Source: SMAG-U1939 sp036376595 (GTDB taxonomy: Bacteria; Chloroflexota; Ktedonobacteria; Ktedonobacterales; JADMIN01). Taken from it: a stretch of DNA of 64,000 nt. Under the pieces are notes generated by a model. That model had not been told where the DNA came from. It did not search any database and saw only the letters and a list, made by a program, of their open reading frames with translations. A program made the translations under genes and the position numbers. The stretch is taken from NCBI GenBank assembly GCA_036376595.1, contig DASVAA010000184.1:30771-94770 (forward strand). Direction: 5' to 3'. This document shows, in pieces, positions 6,825 to 15,296 of this stretch. How positions within the stretch are numbered: position 1 is the first letter of the stretch; the number at the start of each line of letters is the position of its first letter.

Positions 6825-9326
6825 ATGTCCGTACACTCGCATGTCAGTGTGCGTGTGCCGGCGACGTGCGCCAATCTGGGGCCGGGCTTTGATTGCCTGG
6901 GATTGGCGCTCACGCTCTACACGAGCTATCGTGTCGCATTCTCGCCGGCCGCCGCCCCCACAGATCCCATCCTCAGCATCGAGCTGCGCTGCGTCGCGGA
7001 GCATGCCCAGCCCGCTCTGGCGTTGCCTGCCGATCGCCGCAATCTCTTCTGCGCCGCGCTCAGCGCACGCCTCGCCCAGCTTGGCATGCCACCGCTGGAC
7101 CTGCGCGTGCGCGCGACATTCGGCGCGCCGCCTGAACGCGGTCTGGGCAGCAGCGCCGCCGCCGTCGTCGCCGGCCTGCTCGCCGCGGAGGCGATCACCC
7201 AGCGGATGCATCCGCGCCCCATACTTGTATCGGCGAGGCCCACCTCGCCCGCCGCATCCGTAGCACCCCCTCGCCCCGCAGGGAGAGGGGGTTGGGGGGT
7301 GAGGACCTCTCTGCTCGACGCCGCCGTGGCGCTGGAGCACGGCCAGCATCCCGATAACGTCGCCGCGGCGCTGCTGGGCGGGCTGGTCGCCACCGCGCGC
7401 GACGAGCGCGCGGGCGGCTGGCGCGCGGCGCGGGTGCCTTGTCCCGATGACCTGCGCGCCGTGCTCCTCGTCCCCGACTTCGCGATGGATACGGCCCAGG
7501 GCCGCGCGCTGCTGCCGCCGAGCTACAGCCGGGCCGACGCAGTCCACAATGCCGGCCACGCGGCGCTGCTGGTGGCGGCGCTGGCGACCGGCGATCGCGA
7601 GGCCGTCGCCGCGGCGATGGACGATCGCTTCCACGAGCCGTACCGCACGCCGCTCTTCCCACAATTGCCGGACCTGCGCGCGGCGGCCTACGAGGCGGGT
7701 GCGCTGGGCGTGTGCCTCTCAGGCGGCGGCTCATCGGTGCTGGCGCTGGCGGCGGACGACAGGGCGCAGGACGTTGCCGGCGGACTGCGCGAGGCGGCGC
7801 GGGCGCTTGCCGTGCCGGGGTGCGTGCTGATCGCTGGAATCGATCGTCGGGGCGCGATGGTAACGGATGACGCCGACGAGGAAGTCCCCGTGCCCCAGCC
7901 GGGCGAGCCAGGGCTTGCCCCTACACTGGCAGGGCAAAGGGGAGCCGTAGGAGCGGCGGGCGAGGCGGGCCTCGCCGCCACAGATGCCGAGCCAGGGGGC
8001 GCCAGTACCAGCATTCGCCGGGGCGCATGGCGTGCGCCCACGGCGGAGACGGGCCGCGGGGGCGATGGAACGACTTTGTTCTGCCCGGATTGCGGGTCGC
8101 GCCACTCGATCCAGCACACGGAGTATCGCTGTGCCTGCGGCCGGCCACTCGAGGTCGCGCTTCACGATCCCGCGCTGCTGCGGGACGGCGCCGCTGCCAG
8201 GCGGCGGCTCTTCGATGCGCGGCTGGGCGCGCTGGCGGCCGAAGATCGCAGCGGGGTGTGGCGCTTCCGCGAGCTCCTGCTAGCGCCGCCGCTGTCGCAG
8301 GTGGCACCGGTCACGCGCCCGGAGGGCCAGACCAATTGCTACTTCGTGGGGCGCAACTCGGATTCGCCCGGCCACCGCACAATCGGCGAGCTTGCCGGCC
8401 TCGATTGGCTCTGGGTCAAGCACGAGGGCGAGAATCCCACCGGCTCGTTCAAGGACCGCGGCATGACGCTCGGCGTCAGCGTCGCGCGCTGGCTGGGCGC
8501 CGAAGCGGTGGCCTGTGCCTCGACCGGCAACACCGCTGCCTCGATGGCGGCCTACGCGGCGCAGGCGGGGCTGCGCGCGCTCGTCCTGCTGCCAGAGGGC
8601 AAGGTCGCGGCGGGCAAGCTCAGCCAGGCGTTGGCCTACGGCGCCGAGGTGCGCCAGATCGCGGGCGACTTCGACCGCGCGATGGTCGAGGTCGAGCGGC
8701 TGTGCCGCGACGAGGGCATCTACCTGCTCAACTCGCTCAATCCCTTCCGCATCCTCGGCCAGCAGTCGCTCGCCTTCGAGCTGGCGCAGCAGCTTAGGTG
8801 GGATGCGCCCGATTGGATCGCGCTGCCGGCGGGCAATTTGGGCAATACCTCGGCGTTGGGCATGGGGCTGCTGCGCGCGCACCTGCTCGGCCTGATCGCG
8901 CGCCTGCCGCGCATCGCCGCAATCCAGGCGGCGGGCGCCAATCCCTTCTATCAGAGCTATCGCGAGGGATTCGCCGCGCTGCGGCCCGTCCAGGCGCAGA
9001 CGCTCGCCACCGCGATCAATATCGGGCATCCCGTGAGCTTCCCGCGCGCCCGCGAGGTGATCCGGGCCACGCGGGGTGTCGTGGCGGAGGTGACGGACGA
9101 CGAGATCATGCGCGCCAAGGCGGTAGTGGACCGCGCGGGCATCGGCTGCGAGCCGGCCTCGGCGGCGTCTATTGCGGGCCTGCGGCAGCTTGTCGCCGCG
9201 GGCACGATCCAGCCGCACGAGCGCGTGGTGGCGATCCTCACTGGCAATCTGCTCAAGGACCCCGACGCGGTGCTGCACACTCAGCGTGTCGCGGCCGCTT
9301 CAGGCGAGGAGGCGCAGCCATGCTGA
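6825..9326 (+). CDS. thrB-thrC: Fused homoserine kinase - threonine synthase
   Basis: One open frame of 833 residues covers the last two steps from homoserine to threonine. Residues 1-350 are a GHMP kinase (PATCANLGPGFDCLG, the P-loop-like GLGSSAAAVVAG, EHGQHPDNVAAALLGG and C-terminal CLSGGGSSV). Residues about 417-833 are a PLP threonine synthase with an N-terminal zinc-ribbon-like CPDC…CACG, the PLP lysine K543 in NPTGSFKDRGM, and the AGNLGN motif. Between them, about 351-416 is a Gly/Ala/Pro linker encoded by repeat-like DNA. A second insertion (about residues 134-162) splits the kinase between its ATP motif and the EHGQHPDN segment. The end overlaps lysC by 7 nt, implying translational coupling. 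No stop separates the two enzymes; a TTG within the linker end could allow separate ThrC synthesis. Confidence 0.88.
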   Translation: MSVHSHVSVRVPATCANLGPGFDCLGLALTLYTSYRVAFSPAAAPTDPILSIELRCVAEHAQPALALPADRRNLFCAALSARLAQLGMPPLDLRVRATFGAPPERGLGSSAAAVVAGLLAAEAITQRMHPRPILVSARPTSPAASVAPPRPAGRGGWGVRTSLLDAAVALEHGQHPDNVAAALLGGLVATARDERAGGWRAARVPCPDDLRAVLLVPDFAMDTAQGRALLPPSYSRADAVHNAGHAALLVAALATGDREAVAAAMDDRFHEPYRTPLFPQLPDLRAAAYEAGALGVCLSGGGSSVLALAADDRAQDVAGGLREAARALAVPGCVLIAGIDRRGAMVTDDADEEVPVPQPGEPGLAPTLAGQRGAVGAAGEAGLAATDAEPGGASTSIRRGAWRAPTAETGRGGDGTTLFCPDCGSRHSIQHTEYRCACGRPLEVALHDPALLRDGAAARRRLFDARLGALAAEDRSGVWRFRELLLAPPLSQVAPVTRPEGQTNCYFVGRNSDSPGHRTIGELAGLDWLWVKHEGENPTGSFKDRGMTLGVSVARWLGAEAVACASTGNTAASMAAYAAQAGLRALVLLPEGKVAAGKLSQALAYGAEVRQIAGDFDRAMVEVERLCRDEGIYLLNSLNPFRILGQQSLAFELAQQLRWDAPDWIALPAGNLGNTSALGMGLLRAHLLGLIARLPRIAAIQAAGANPFYQSYREGFAALRPVQAQTLATAINIGHPVSFPRAREVIRATRGVVAEVTDDEIMRAKAVVDRAGIGCEPASAASIAGLRQLVAAGTIQPHERVVAILTGNLLKDPDAVLHTQRVAAASGEEAQPC
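7265..7308. repeat. Family B repeat inside the thrB coding region
   Basis: CCCCCTCGCCCCGCAGGGAG and the GGGGGGTGAGGACC tail lie in frame in the kinase domain and are read as PPRPAGRGGWGVRTS. A palindromic GGCGAGGCCCACCTCGCC sits just upstream (about 7231-7248). The reading frame stays open through both. Confidence 0.85.
7897..7985. repeat. Repeat-derived linker between ThrB and ThrC domains
   Basis: The linker DNA contains stretches of the same type as the intergenic repeats near 14890-14985, such as GGGCTTGCCCCTACA and GGCGAGGCGGGCCTCGCC. Its translation is low-complexity (GEPGLAP, AGEAGLAA) and resembles neither enzyme. Confidence 0.6.
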
Positions 9327-10924
9327 TCATGAAATTCGGCGGCACGTCGGTGGGAAGCGGCGAGCGCATCCTGCATGTGGCGCGGATTGTCCAGGCGCAG
9401 CGCGCGCGGAACCCAGTGGTCGTCACCTCTGCGCTCTCTGGCGTGACCGATAGCCTGCTGGCGCTCACCGATGCCGTAGCACAGGGCGGGCGCGCGATCT
9501 GCGAGCGCATCGTCGAGGAGCTGCGCGGGCGCCATCTTGATGCCGCACACCACATCAATCCGCGTGCGGATTGGGGCACGCTCGATGTGCGGCTTGCGGG
9601 CCTGCGCGATGTGGTGGATGACGCGCTGGCGCACCGCGACGACCCAGCGGCGACCCGCGACGCGCTGGCAGGATTCGGCGAGCTGCTGGCGGTGCCCCTG
9701 GTGGCGGAGGCGCTGCGCACGCTGGGCGAGCCGGCGCTTGCCTGGGAGGCGCCGATCGTCGTCACCAACGACCATTTTGGCGAGGCATCGCCGCTGATCG
9801 AGCCGACCCGCGCGGAGGCACGGTGCGCGGTCGAGCGGGCGAGTGAAGGTGTGCCAGGTGTGCGCGGCGGGCGTCCACCGGACGCCCCTACGCAACCTCG
9901 CGGTCCTGGCGGGCGTCCACCGGACGCCCCTACGGACGCCATCCTGGTGACGCCGGGGTTCATCGGCCGCACGCGCGACGGACGCCCCACGACGCTCGGC
10001 CGCGGCGGCTCGGATTACTCCGCGACGCTGCTGGCCGCCGCGCTGGGTGCCGAGGCGTGCTGGATCTACACCGACGTAGACGGCGTCTTCAGCGCCGATC
10101 CGCGCGTCGTCCATGACGCCGCGGTGCTGCCGCGCATCTCCGCTGCCGCTGCGGGGCGGCTCGCCTACTGCGGCGCCAAGGTGCTGCATCCGCGCGCGGT
10201 CGCGCCGGCCGCCAGAGCAGGGATCGAGCTGCGCGTGCGCAATAGCTTCCGGCCCGAGCATCCTGGCACGCTGATCGAGGTTCGCGCGGACGACGCGCGC
10301 AAGCGTCCACAGGCGCAGGCCGTCGCTGGCCGCCGCGGACTCTGCGCCGTTGGCGTGGTCGGCGCGGGAACAGCCGAGATTCACGGCCTCTTCGGTCGAC
10401 TCTGCGCGGCGATCCTCGACGCGGGCGGCGAGATCGTGGAGGCGGCGCATCCCGTCGCCGGGCACGATCCACGCGCCATCGTGGATGCCGCGCGTGCTGA
10501 GGCGATCGTGGAGCAGATCGGCCGGGAGCTGGCGACCGAGCGTGTGCAGGGGTTGATAGAAGACATCGTCGTTCAGCGGGACCTGGCACTCTGCGCGGTG
10601 CTGGGCGCCAACCTGGGACATGCGCAGCTCGTCCAGGCGCAGCGCGCGCTCGCCGCCGAGCGTATCGCGCCGATCAGCCAGAGCGCATCCCCCGATGCCC
10701 TCAGCTTCATCATTTCCCAGGCTGCGCTTGAACGCGCCATCATCCGGCTGCACTCAGAGGTCGTCAGGCCGGCGCTGCGCGGTGGCGACGCGGACGAGCG
10801 GCCCGAGCGCCCCTATCTCGACGGTGACGTACAGGATGGACGCTCACGGCGTCGCTCGCAGGCGGCTCATGGCGGTAATCCAGGTCGCGGCACTGAAGTG
10901 CCGGCGCAAAAAGCGGCAGGCTGA
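9320..10924 (+). CDS. lysC: Aspartate kinase
   Basis: It phosphorylates aspartate, the first step towards lysine, methionine and threonine. The ATG at 9320 overlaps the thrB-thrC stop and has a GAGGAG site upstream. The 534 residues contain KFGGTSVGSGERI, the kinase segment TTLGRGGSDYSA, YTDVDGVFSADPR, and a C-terminal regulatory region with ACT-like segments (GLCAVGVVG, LALCAVLGANLG). Residues about 180-207 are two tandem copies of GGRPPDAPT encoded by family A palindromes, inserted before the conserved TPGFIG. The last 30 residues (after YLDGDVQDG) are encoded by repeat-like DNA, so the original stop may have been earlier. No homoserine dehydrogenase domain is attached. Confidence 0.9.
   Translation: MLIMKFGGTSVGSGERILHVARIVQAQRARNPVVVTSALSGVTDSLLALTDAVAQGGRAICERIVEELRGRHLDAAHHINPRADWGTLDVRLAGLRDVVDDALAHRDDPAATRDALAGFGELLAVPLVAEALRTLGEPALAWEAPIVVTNDHFGEASPLIEPTRAEARCAVERASEGVPGVRGGRPPDAPTQPRGPGGRPPDAPTDAILVTPGFIGRTRDGRPTTLGRGGSDYSATLLAAALGAEACWIYTDVDGVFSADPRVVHDAAVLPRISAAAAGRLAYCGAKVLHPRAVAPAARAGIELRVRNSFRPEHPGTLIEVRADDARKRPQAQAVAGRRGLCAVGVVGAGTAEIHGLFGRLCAAILDAGGEIVEAAHPVAGHDPRAIVDAARAEAIVEQIGRELATERVQGLIEDIVVQRDLALCAVLGANLGHAQLVQAQRALAAERIAPISQSASPDALSFIISQAALERAIIRLHSEVVRPALRGGDADERPERPYLDGDVQDGRSRRRSQAAHGGNPGRGTEVPAQKAAG
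9867..9932. repeat. Two family A palindromes inside lysC
   Basis: Two copies of GCGGGCGTCCACCGGACGCC with the CCTA end lie at 9867-9890 and 9909-9932. Both are in the same orientation and frame and encode GGRPPDAPT each time. Confidence 0.9.
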
Positions 10925-11079
10925 AGCCCGTGAGCAGGTACGTGCCTGCGAGACAATGAAGCTGCGGCGTACCAATCTACCGGACTTCAGTCCCCGCGCG
11001 CCGTGCTCCGGCTTTTCAAAGCCGAGGTTACGGCGAGAAGCCAACATCCCCGACGATGCGATAGAGAGGAGTCATTCTC

Positions 11080-12162
11080 ATGTCTGAGAGCAAACGGGTG
11101 TCCGCAGCGGTGCTGGGGGCGACGGGCCTGGTTGGGCAGCGGCTGGTCGCGCTGCTGGCGGACCATCCCTGGTTCGAGCTCGTGGGCGTTGCCGGCTCGC
11201 CGCGCCACGCCGGACGTCCCTACGGCGAGGCGGTGCGCTGGGTCATCGAGGGCGAGGTGCCGCGTGAGGCGAGCGCGCTGCCGCTGGTGGCCGCCACACC
11301 CGAAGCCCTGGGCGGCGTACAGATCGTCTTCTCGGCGCTGCCGGCGGCGGCCGCGTCGCAGATCGAGCCAGCGTTCGCCCGCGCGGGCGCGCTCGTCTTC
11401 AGCAACGCTTCGGCGCACCGCATGGAGCCTGATGTGCCGCTGATCGTGCCGGAGATCAACCCCGACCACCTCGACGCGATTGCCATCCAACGCGCGCGGC
11501 GCGACTGGCCCGGCGCGATCGTCGCCAATCCCAACTGCTCGACGATTGGCCTGACGCTGGCGCTGGCCCCGCTCGCGCCGTTCGGCTTGCGGCGCGCGAT
11601 CGTCACCACGCTGCAGGCGGCATCGGGCGCGGGCTATCCCGGCGTCAGCAGCCTCGATCTGGTGGATAACGTGGTGCCTTACATCGCCGGCGAGGAGCCG
11701 AAGATCGAGACCGAGACGCGCAAGATATTGGGCGCCTGGGGACCAGAGGGATTCGCCGATGCGCCGCTGCGGCTCAGCGCGCACTGCACGCGCGTGGGGG
11801 TGCGCGAGGGCCACCTGGAGTGCGTGAGCGTCGAGCTGGAGCGGCCGGCGGACGAGCGCGAGCTGATCGCCGCCTGGCGCGACTTCACCGCCGAGCCGCA
11901 GCGCCTGCGCCTGCCGAGCGCGCCCGCGCATCCGGTCGTCTACCGCGACGAGCCAGACCGCCCGCAGCCGCTGCGCGACCGGACCACGGGGTCCGGCATG
12001 GCGGTGACGGTCGGGCGTCTGCGTCCCTGCCCGGTGCTCGACGTCAAGTTCGTCTGCCTCAGCCACAACACCATTCGCGGCGCGGCGGGGGCGGCACTGC
12101 TCAATGCCGAGCTGGCCTACGCGCGCGGTCTGCTCGCGGAGCCAAGGAGGGCCGGCGGGTGA
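11080..12162 (+). CDS. asd: Aspartate-semialdehyde dehydrogenase
   Basis: It reduces aspartyl phosphate to aspartate semialdehyde with NADPH, the step after LysC. It has 360 residues, with an N-terminal Rossmann motif LGATGLVGQRL and the catalytic cysteine C153 in VANPNCSTIGL. The layout fits the archaeal/fungal-type subgroup (VSSLDLVDNVVPYI, RTTGSGMAVTVGR). A GAGAGGAG site precedes the ATG. It follows lysC after about 155 nt that contain decayed repeat sequence. With thrB-thrC and lysC it supplies most of the threonine branch; homoserine dehydrogenase must be elsewhere. Confidence 0.92.
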   Translation: MSESKRVSAAVLGATGLVGQRLVALLADHPWFELVGVAGSPRHAGRPYGEAVRWVIEGEVPREASALPLVAATPEALGGVQIVFSALPAAAASQIEPAFARAGALVFSNASAHRMEPDVPLIVPEINPDHLDAIAIQRARRDWPGAIVANPNCSTIGLTLALAPLAPFGLRRAIVTTLQAASGAGYPGVSSLDLVDNVVPYIAGEEPKIETETRKILGAWGPEGFADAPLRLSAHCTRVGVREGHLECVSVELERPADERELIAAWRDFTAEPQRLRLPSAPAHPVVYRDEPDRPQPLRDRTTGSGMAVTVGRLRPCPVLDVKFVCLSHNTIRGAAGAALLNAELAYARGLLAEPRRAGG

Positions 12163-12246
12163 ATTCCGCGCCGAAGCGCCTGCGGCGACGAGAGCCTCGC
12201 CTGCGCGGGCTGGGGATCGATCCGCATTGACGCATGCCTCTGCGGC

Positions 12247-12290
12247 TCCCCCTCGCCCCGCGGGGCGAGGGGGCCGGGGGGTGAGGTCCT
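12247..12290. repeat. Family B dispersed repeat
   Basis: CCCCCTCGCCCCGCGGGGCG, then GGGGGCCGGGGGGTGAGGTCC, between the convergent asd and VWA genes. The hairpin could serve as a bidirectional terminator, but there is no T-run. Confidence 0.7.
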
Positions 12291-12293
12291 CTG

Positions 12294-13580
12294 TCAAGCG
12301 CGCTGCACCGGACGGCGGGTATCGTCCACGGCTTCGAGCGCGCGGCCCAGCGCGAAGAGGCTGTCGAGGTTGTTGGCCGGCAGGAAGTCGTCAATGTAGG
12401 GCAGCGCGGTGCGCATGCCGGCGGTGACGGGGCGATAGTCGTCCTGGCCGAGCAGCGGGTTGAGCCAGATCAGTCGGTGGCAGTTGCGCTGCAAGCGCGC
12501 CATCTCGTCGGACAGCACGCGGATGTCGCCGCGGTCCCAGCCATCGCTGATGATCAGTACCACCGCGCCGCGCCCCAACACGCGCCGCGCCCAGCGGTAG
12601 TTGAACGCGCGCAGGCTCTCGCCGATGCGCGTGCCGCCGGACCAGTCCTGCACCGAGCGCGTCACCTCGCGCACCGCTTCATCTACGTCGCGCCGGGCGA
12701 GCTGGCGCGTGATGCGCGTGAGGCGCGTGGCAAAGACGAAGGTCTCGACGTTGCCCAGCCCGTTCGAGACGGTGTGGACAAAGTGCAGCAGCAGCCGCGA
12801 GTAGAGGCTCATCGAGCCGCTGATGTCGCAGAGGATGACCAGCGGGCGGGGCTTGCGCCGCACGCGCCGCCAGGCCAGCTCCACCGGCTCGCCGCCCGAC
12901 CGCAAGCTGCGCCGCACCGTGCGCCGCAGGTCGGGCACGCGGCCGCGCCGCGCGGGTCGCAGCCGCCGTGTGGTGCGCTGGCCCAGCCGCCAGTGGGTGC
13001 GCTGCATCAGCGCCTTGGCCTCTTGCAGCTCGTCCCACGAGTACAGCTCGAAGTCCTTCTTGCGCAGCACCTCGTCGGCGCTGAAGGTCTGCGAGTGATC
13101 CTGCTCGTCGTCCTCGCCCTCGCGCGGCTTGCGGCGGGCCTCGGCGAGCCGGTTGGCCGGGTGGCGCTGCTGCTGGACGGTGCGCGCGCCCGCCCGCTCG
13201 CCGTGCTGGTCGGTCTCGGCGCGGCGGTGCGAGGGCAGCGCCAGCCCGCGCCCACGGCGCTGCTGCTGCTCCAGCGGATTCTGGCCCTCTTTGCCCTGGC
13301 CGGCGCCAGCCCAGTAGTAGGCGAAGGCGAGGTCGAAGATCGGCTCCTGCTCGTGCTTCGAGACCAGATTGACCTTGAGGAAGGTATAGAACTCCTGACG
13401 GCGGCCCACGTTGATCAGCGGCAGGCTCTCGGCCAGGTCGACGATGCGCCCCGGCCCGACATCCAGCCCCAGCTCCCACAGCAGGCGCGCGAAATCCACG
13501 ATGCGCACGAGCAGCAGCTCGCCGCGCACCTCTTCGGCCGGCGTGAGGGACTTCTCGCGCGATGTGTCGGGATTGGTCAT
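12294..13580 (-). CDS. VWA-domain protein, CoxE-like
   Basis: About 428 residues. The N-terminal part is helical, followed by an Arg/Gln-rich middle (about 120-160). A von Willebrand A domain begins at about 240 with the metal-site motif LCDISGSMSLYS and later WSGGTRIGESL and IISDGWDRGD. CoxE-type VWA proteins work with MoxR ATPases (the gene just upstream, same strand) in metal-cofactor insertion or complex remodelling. No CO-dehydrogenase gene is in the window, so the client is unknown. The ATG at 13580 was chosen; a GTG nine bases earlier is also possible, and GGTGAGG next to it serves as the ribosome site. Confidence 0.8.
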   Translation of the reverse strand: MTNPDTSREKSLTPAEEVRGELLLVRIVDFARLLWELGLDVGPGRIVDLAESLPLINVGRRQEFYTFLKVNLVSKHEQEPIFDLAFAYYWAGAGQGKEGQNPLEQQQRRGRGLALPSHRRAETDQHGERAGARTVQQQRHPANRLAEARRKPREGEDDEQDHSQTFSADEVLRKKDFELYSWDELQEAKALMQRTHWRLGQRTTRRLRPARRGRVPDLRRTVRRSLRSGGEPVELAWRRVRRKPRPLVILCDISGSMSLYSRLLLHFVHTVSNGLGNVETFVFATRLTRITRQLARRDVDEAVREVTRSVQDWSGGTRIGESLRAFNYRWARRVLGRGAVVLIISDGWDRGDIRVLSDEMARLQRNCHRLIWLNPLLGQDDYRPVTAGMRTALPYIDDFLPANNLDSLFALGRALEAVDDTRRPVQRA

Positions 13581-13593
13581 GGTCCTCACCCTT

Positions 13594-13679
13594 GGAGAGG
13601 AGACGGAGAACGCGGAGATTCGCGGAGATTCGCGGAGGACGCGGAGGCATTGTCGTAGGGGCGTCCGGTGGACGCCCGC
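13594..13679. repeat. Family C string followed by family A palindrome
   Basis: GGAGACGGAGAACGCGGAG and GATTCGCGGAGGACGCGGAG (13594-13647) run into TAGGGGCGTCCGGTGGACGC (13656-13679). This nested arrangement fills the gap between the VWA and MoxR genes. Confidence 0.75.
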
Positions 13680-13687
13680 CGCACTCT

Positions 13688-13730
13688 CTCCCCTCGCCTC
13701 CGCAGGGGAGAGGGGTTGGGGGTGAGGACC
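13688..13730. repeat. Family B dispersed repeat
   Basis: CCCCTCGCCTCCGCAGGGGAG, then TTGGGGGTGAGGACC, ending exactly at the stop codon of the MoxR gene. Confidence 0.7.
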
Positions 13731-14726
13731 CTACCGCGTCAGCGAGGCGCGGATCTTCTCGACCAGCCGGCCGAGCAGGTTGCCACTCGTGACCTTCTGG
13801 ATGTCATCCTGGTACTTGAGCAGCGCGCCCAGGGCATCTCGTGCCGCCTGCTCGGTCAGCTCGGTCTGCCCCAGGGTCATCAGCGCCTCCAGCCAGTCGA
13901 GCGTCTCGGCGACCCCCGGCGCCTTGAAGAGGTCTTCTTCGCGTAGCGCCTGCACGAAGGCCACCACCTGCCGCGCCAGCCGCTGCGGCGCCTCGGGCAC
14001 GCGCGCCAGCACGATGGCGTACTCCTTTTCGAGCGACGGATACTCGATCCAGTAGTAGAGGCAGCGGCGGCGCAGCGCGTCGTGGATGTCGCGCGTGCGG
14101 TTGGAGGTCAGCACCACCACTGGCGGCTGCGCGGCGTGGAGCGTGCCGATCTCAGGAATTGTGATCTGGTAGTCGCTGAGCAGCTCCAGCAGAAAGGCCT
14201 CGAACTCGGCGTCGGCGCGGTCCAGCTCGTCGATCAACAGCACCGGCGGGCGCTGCTCGGCGGCGTCGAGCGCTTGCAGCAGCGGGCGGCGGATCAGGAA
14301 GTCGGGGCCGAAGACATCGCGCAGCCGCTCTTCGGCAGCGGAGTGCCCCTTGGCGGCGGCCTCCAGCGTGTGGCCGTCAGGTCCAGACGGGCCAGTGGTG
14401 TCGAGCGCGCGGATGTAGAGCAATTGGCGCGGATAGTTCCACTCGTAGACGGCGGTCGCCTGGTCAATTCCCTCGTAGCACTGCAAGCGGATCAGGTGTG
14501 TGCCGAGCGCCTGCGCCAGCACCCGCGCCACCTCGGTCTTGCCCACGCCCGGCTCACCCTCCAGCAGCAGCGGCTTGTGGCGGCGCAGCGCCAGATAGAC
14601 GGCGGTCGCCAGGCCGCGGTCGGCGATGTAGTGCTGTGCGGCGAGCGCGGATTGCACGGCATCCACGCTCTCCAGCGTGTTCGGTGCGGCGGTAGGCGGA
14701 GACGGCGAAGAGGGCGGCTGCGTCAC
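13731..14726 (-). CDS. MoxR-type AAA+ ATPase
   Basis: 331 residues from a GTG at 14726 with an ideal GAGGAGGA site 7 nt upstream; the open frame extends further upstream but into repeat DNA. It has Walker A GEPGVGKTE (residues about 52-60), Walker B VLLIDELDRAD, sensor motif VVVLTSNRTRDIHDALRRR and a C-terminal lid. MoxR ATPases act as chaperones that remodel or activate partner complexes, usually with a VWA protein. The CoxE-like gene follows on the same strand after 150 nt of repeats, supporting a functional pair. Confidence 0.85.
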   Translation of the reverse strand: MTQPPSSPSPPTAAPNTLESVDAVQSALAAQHYIADRGLATAVYLALRRHKPLLLEGEPGVGKTEVARVLAQALGTHLIRLQCYEGIDQATAVYEWNYPRQLLYIRALDTTGPSGPDGHTLEAAAKGHSAAEERLRDVFGPDFLIRRPLLQALDAAEQRPPVLLIDELDRADAEFEAFLLELLSDYQITIPEIGTLHAAQPPVVVLTSNRTRDIHDALRRRCLYYWIEYPSLEKEYAIVLARVPEAPQRLARQVVAFVQALREEDLFKAPGVAETLDWLEALMTLGQTELTEQAARDALGALLKYQDDIQKVTSGNLLGRLVEKIRASLTR

Positions 14727-15171
14727 GGATGAATCCTCCTCGGGGCGAGACAGTGCGCTTGCGTCGGATTGTTTCAGAACGTCGCGGCGCGAGCGCCGTT
14801 GCTGGGATTGTAGCACGCGGCTCTGGCTGGCCTCTGGCGGGCATCCAAGGTTCGCGGCGGGCGTCCACCGGACGCCCCTACACATCCATACTTCGCCACG
14901 CAGGGGGCAAGGCAGGCCTTGCCACTACAGCCTACCGGCGGATTCGCTGTTGCCCCCATGTGTAGCGGCGACGCCCGCGTCGCCTCTGCTTCTGCCTCCG
15001 CCTCGCCCCGCGGCGCGTGGGGCCGGGGGATGAGGACCCATACATTGCATCCGCGACGTGTCTTCGTGCGTATAGCTGATGTAGACTGTTGGCAAGCGAG
15101 ATGCTCCACCGGCCCGCACGTGGGGGTCTGTACACACGAGCACGTAACGCCCAATCTCCCGCTGCGTACGG
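14727..15171. other. Repeat-rich intergenic region between moxR and ftsH
   Basis: Divergent promoters are expected here. It holds a family A palindrome (14857-14880), inverted pairs GCAAGGCAGGCCTTGCC (about 14909-14925) and GGCGACGCCCGCGTCGCC (about 14967-14984), and a degenerate family B copy (15001-15038). No gene was recognised. Confidence 0.6.
14857..15038. repeat. Cluster of dispersed palindromes (family A, two related, family B)
   Basis: Four different GC-rich inverted repeats lie within 180 bp. The middle two begin or end in CTACA/TGTAG, like family A, but have other inner arms. The ThrB-ThrC linker contains the same kind of units. Confidence 0.65.
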
Positions 15172-15177
15172 TATAAT
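15172..15177 (+). promoter_or_regulatory. -10 element of ftsH
   Basis: A consensus TATAAT lies 120 nt before the ftsH start, with no recognisable -35 at normal spacing. It could rely on an activator or an alternative contact. Confidence 0.4.
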
Positions 15178-15296
15178 ACCAGCGTCACTCGCCCAGCCGT
15201 TTCTCCTGAGAGGGGAGGGATGGCGGGCACGCAGGGCGCGCCACCGGAAACAAACCCCGGCGGCGCGCTCGCGCCAGAAAGCAGGTGCCTTTCACC

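Noticed and set aside
13594..13650. CRISPR-like repetition in purine strings
   Set aside because: The repeats are irregular, overlapping and lack unique spacers; they belong to the dispersed family C.
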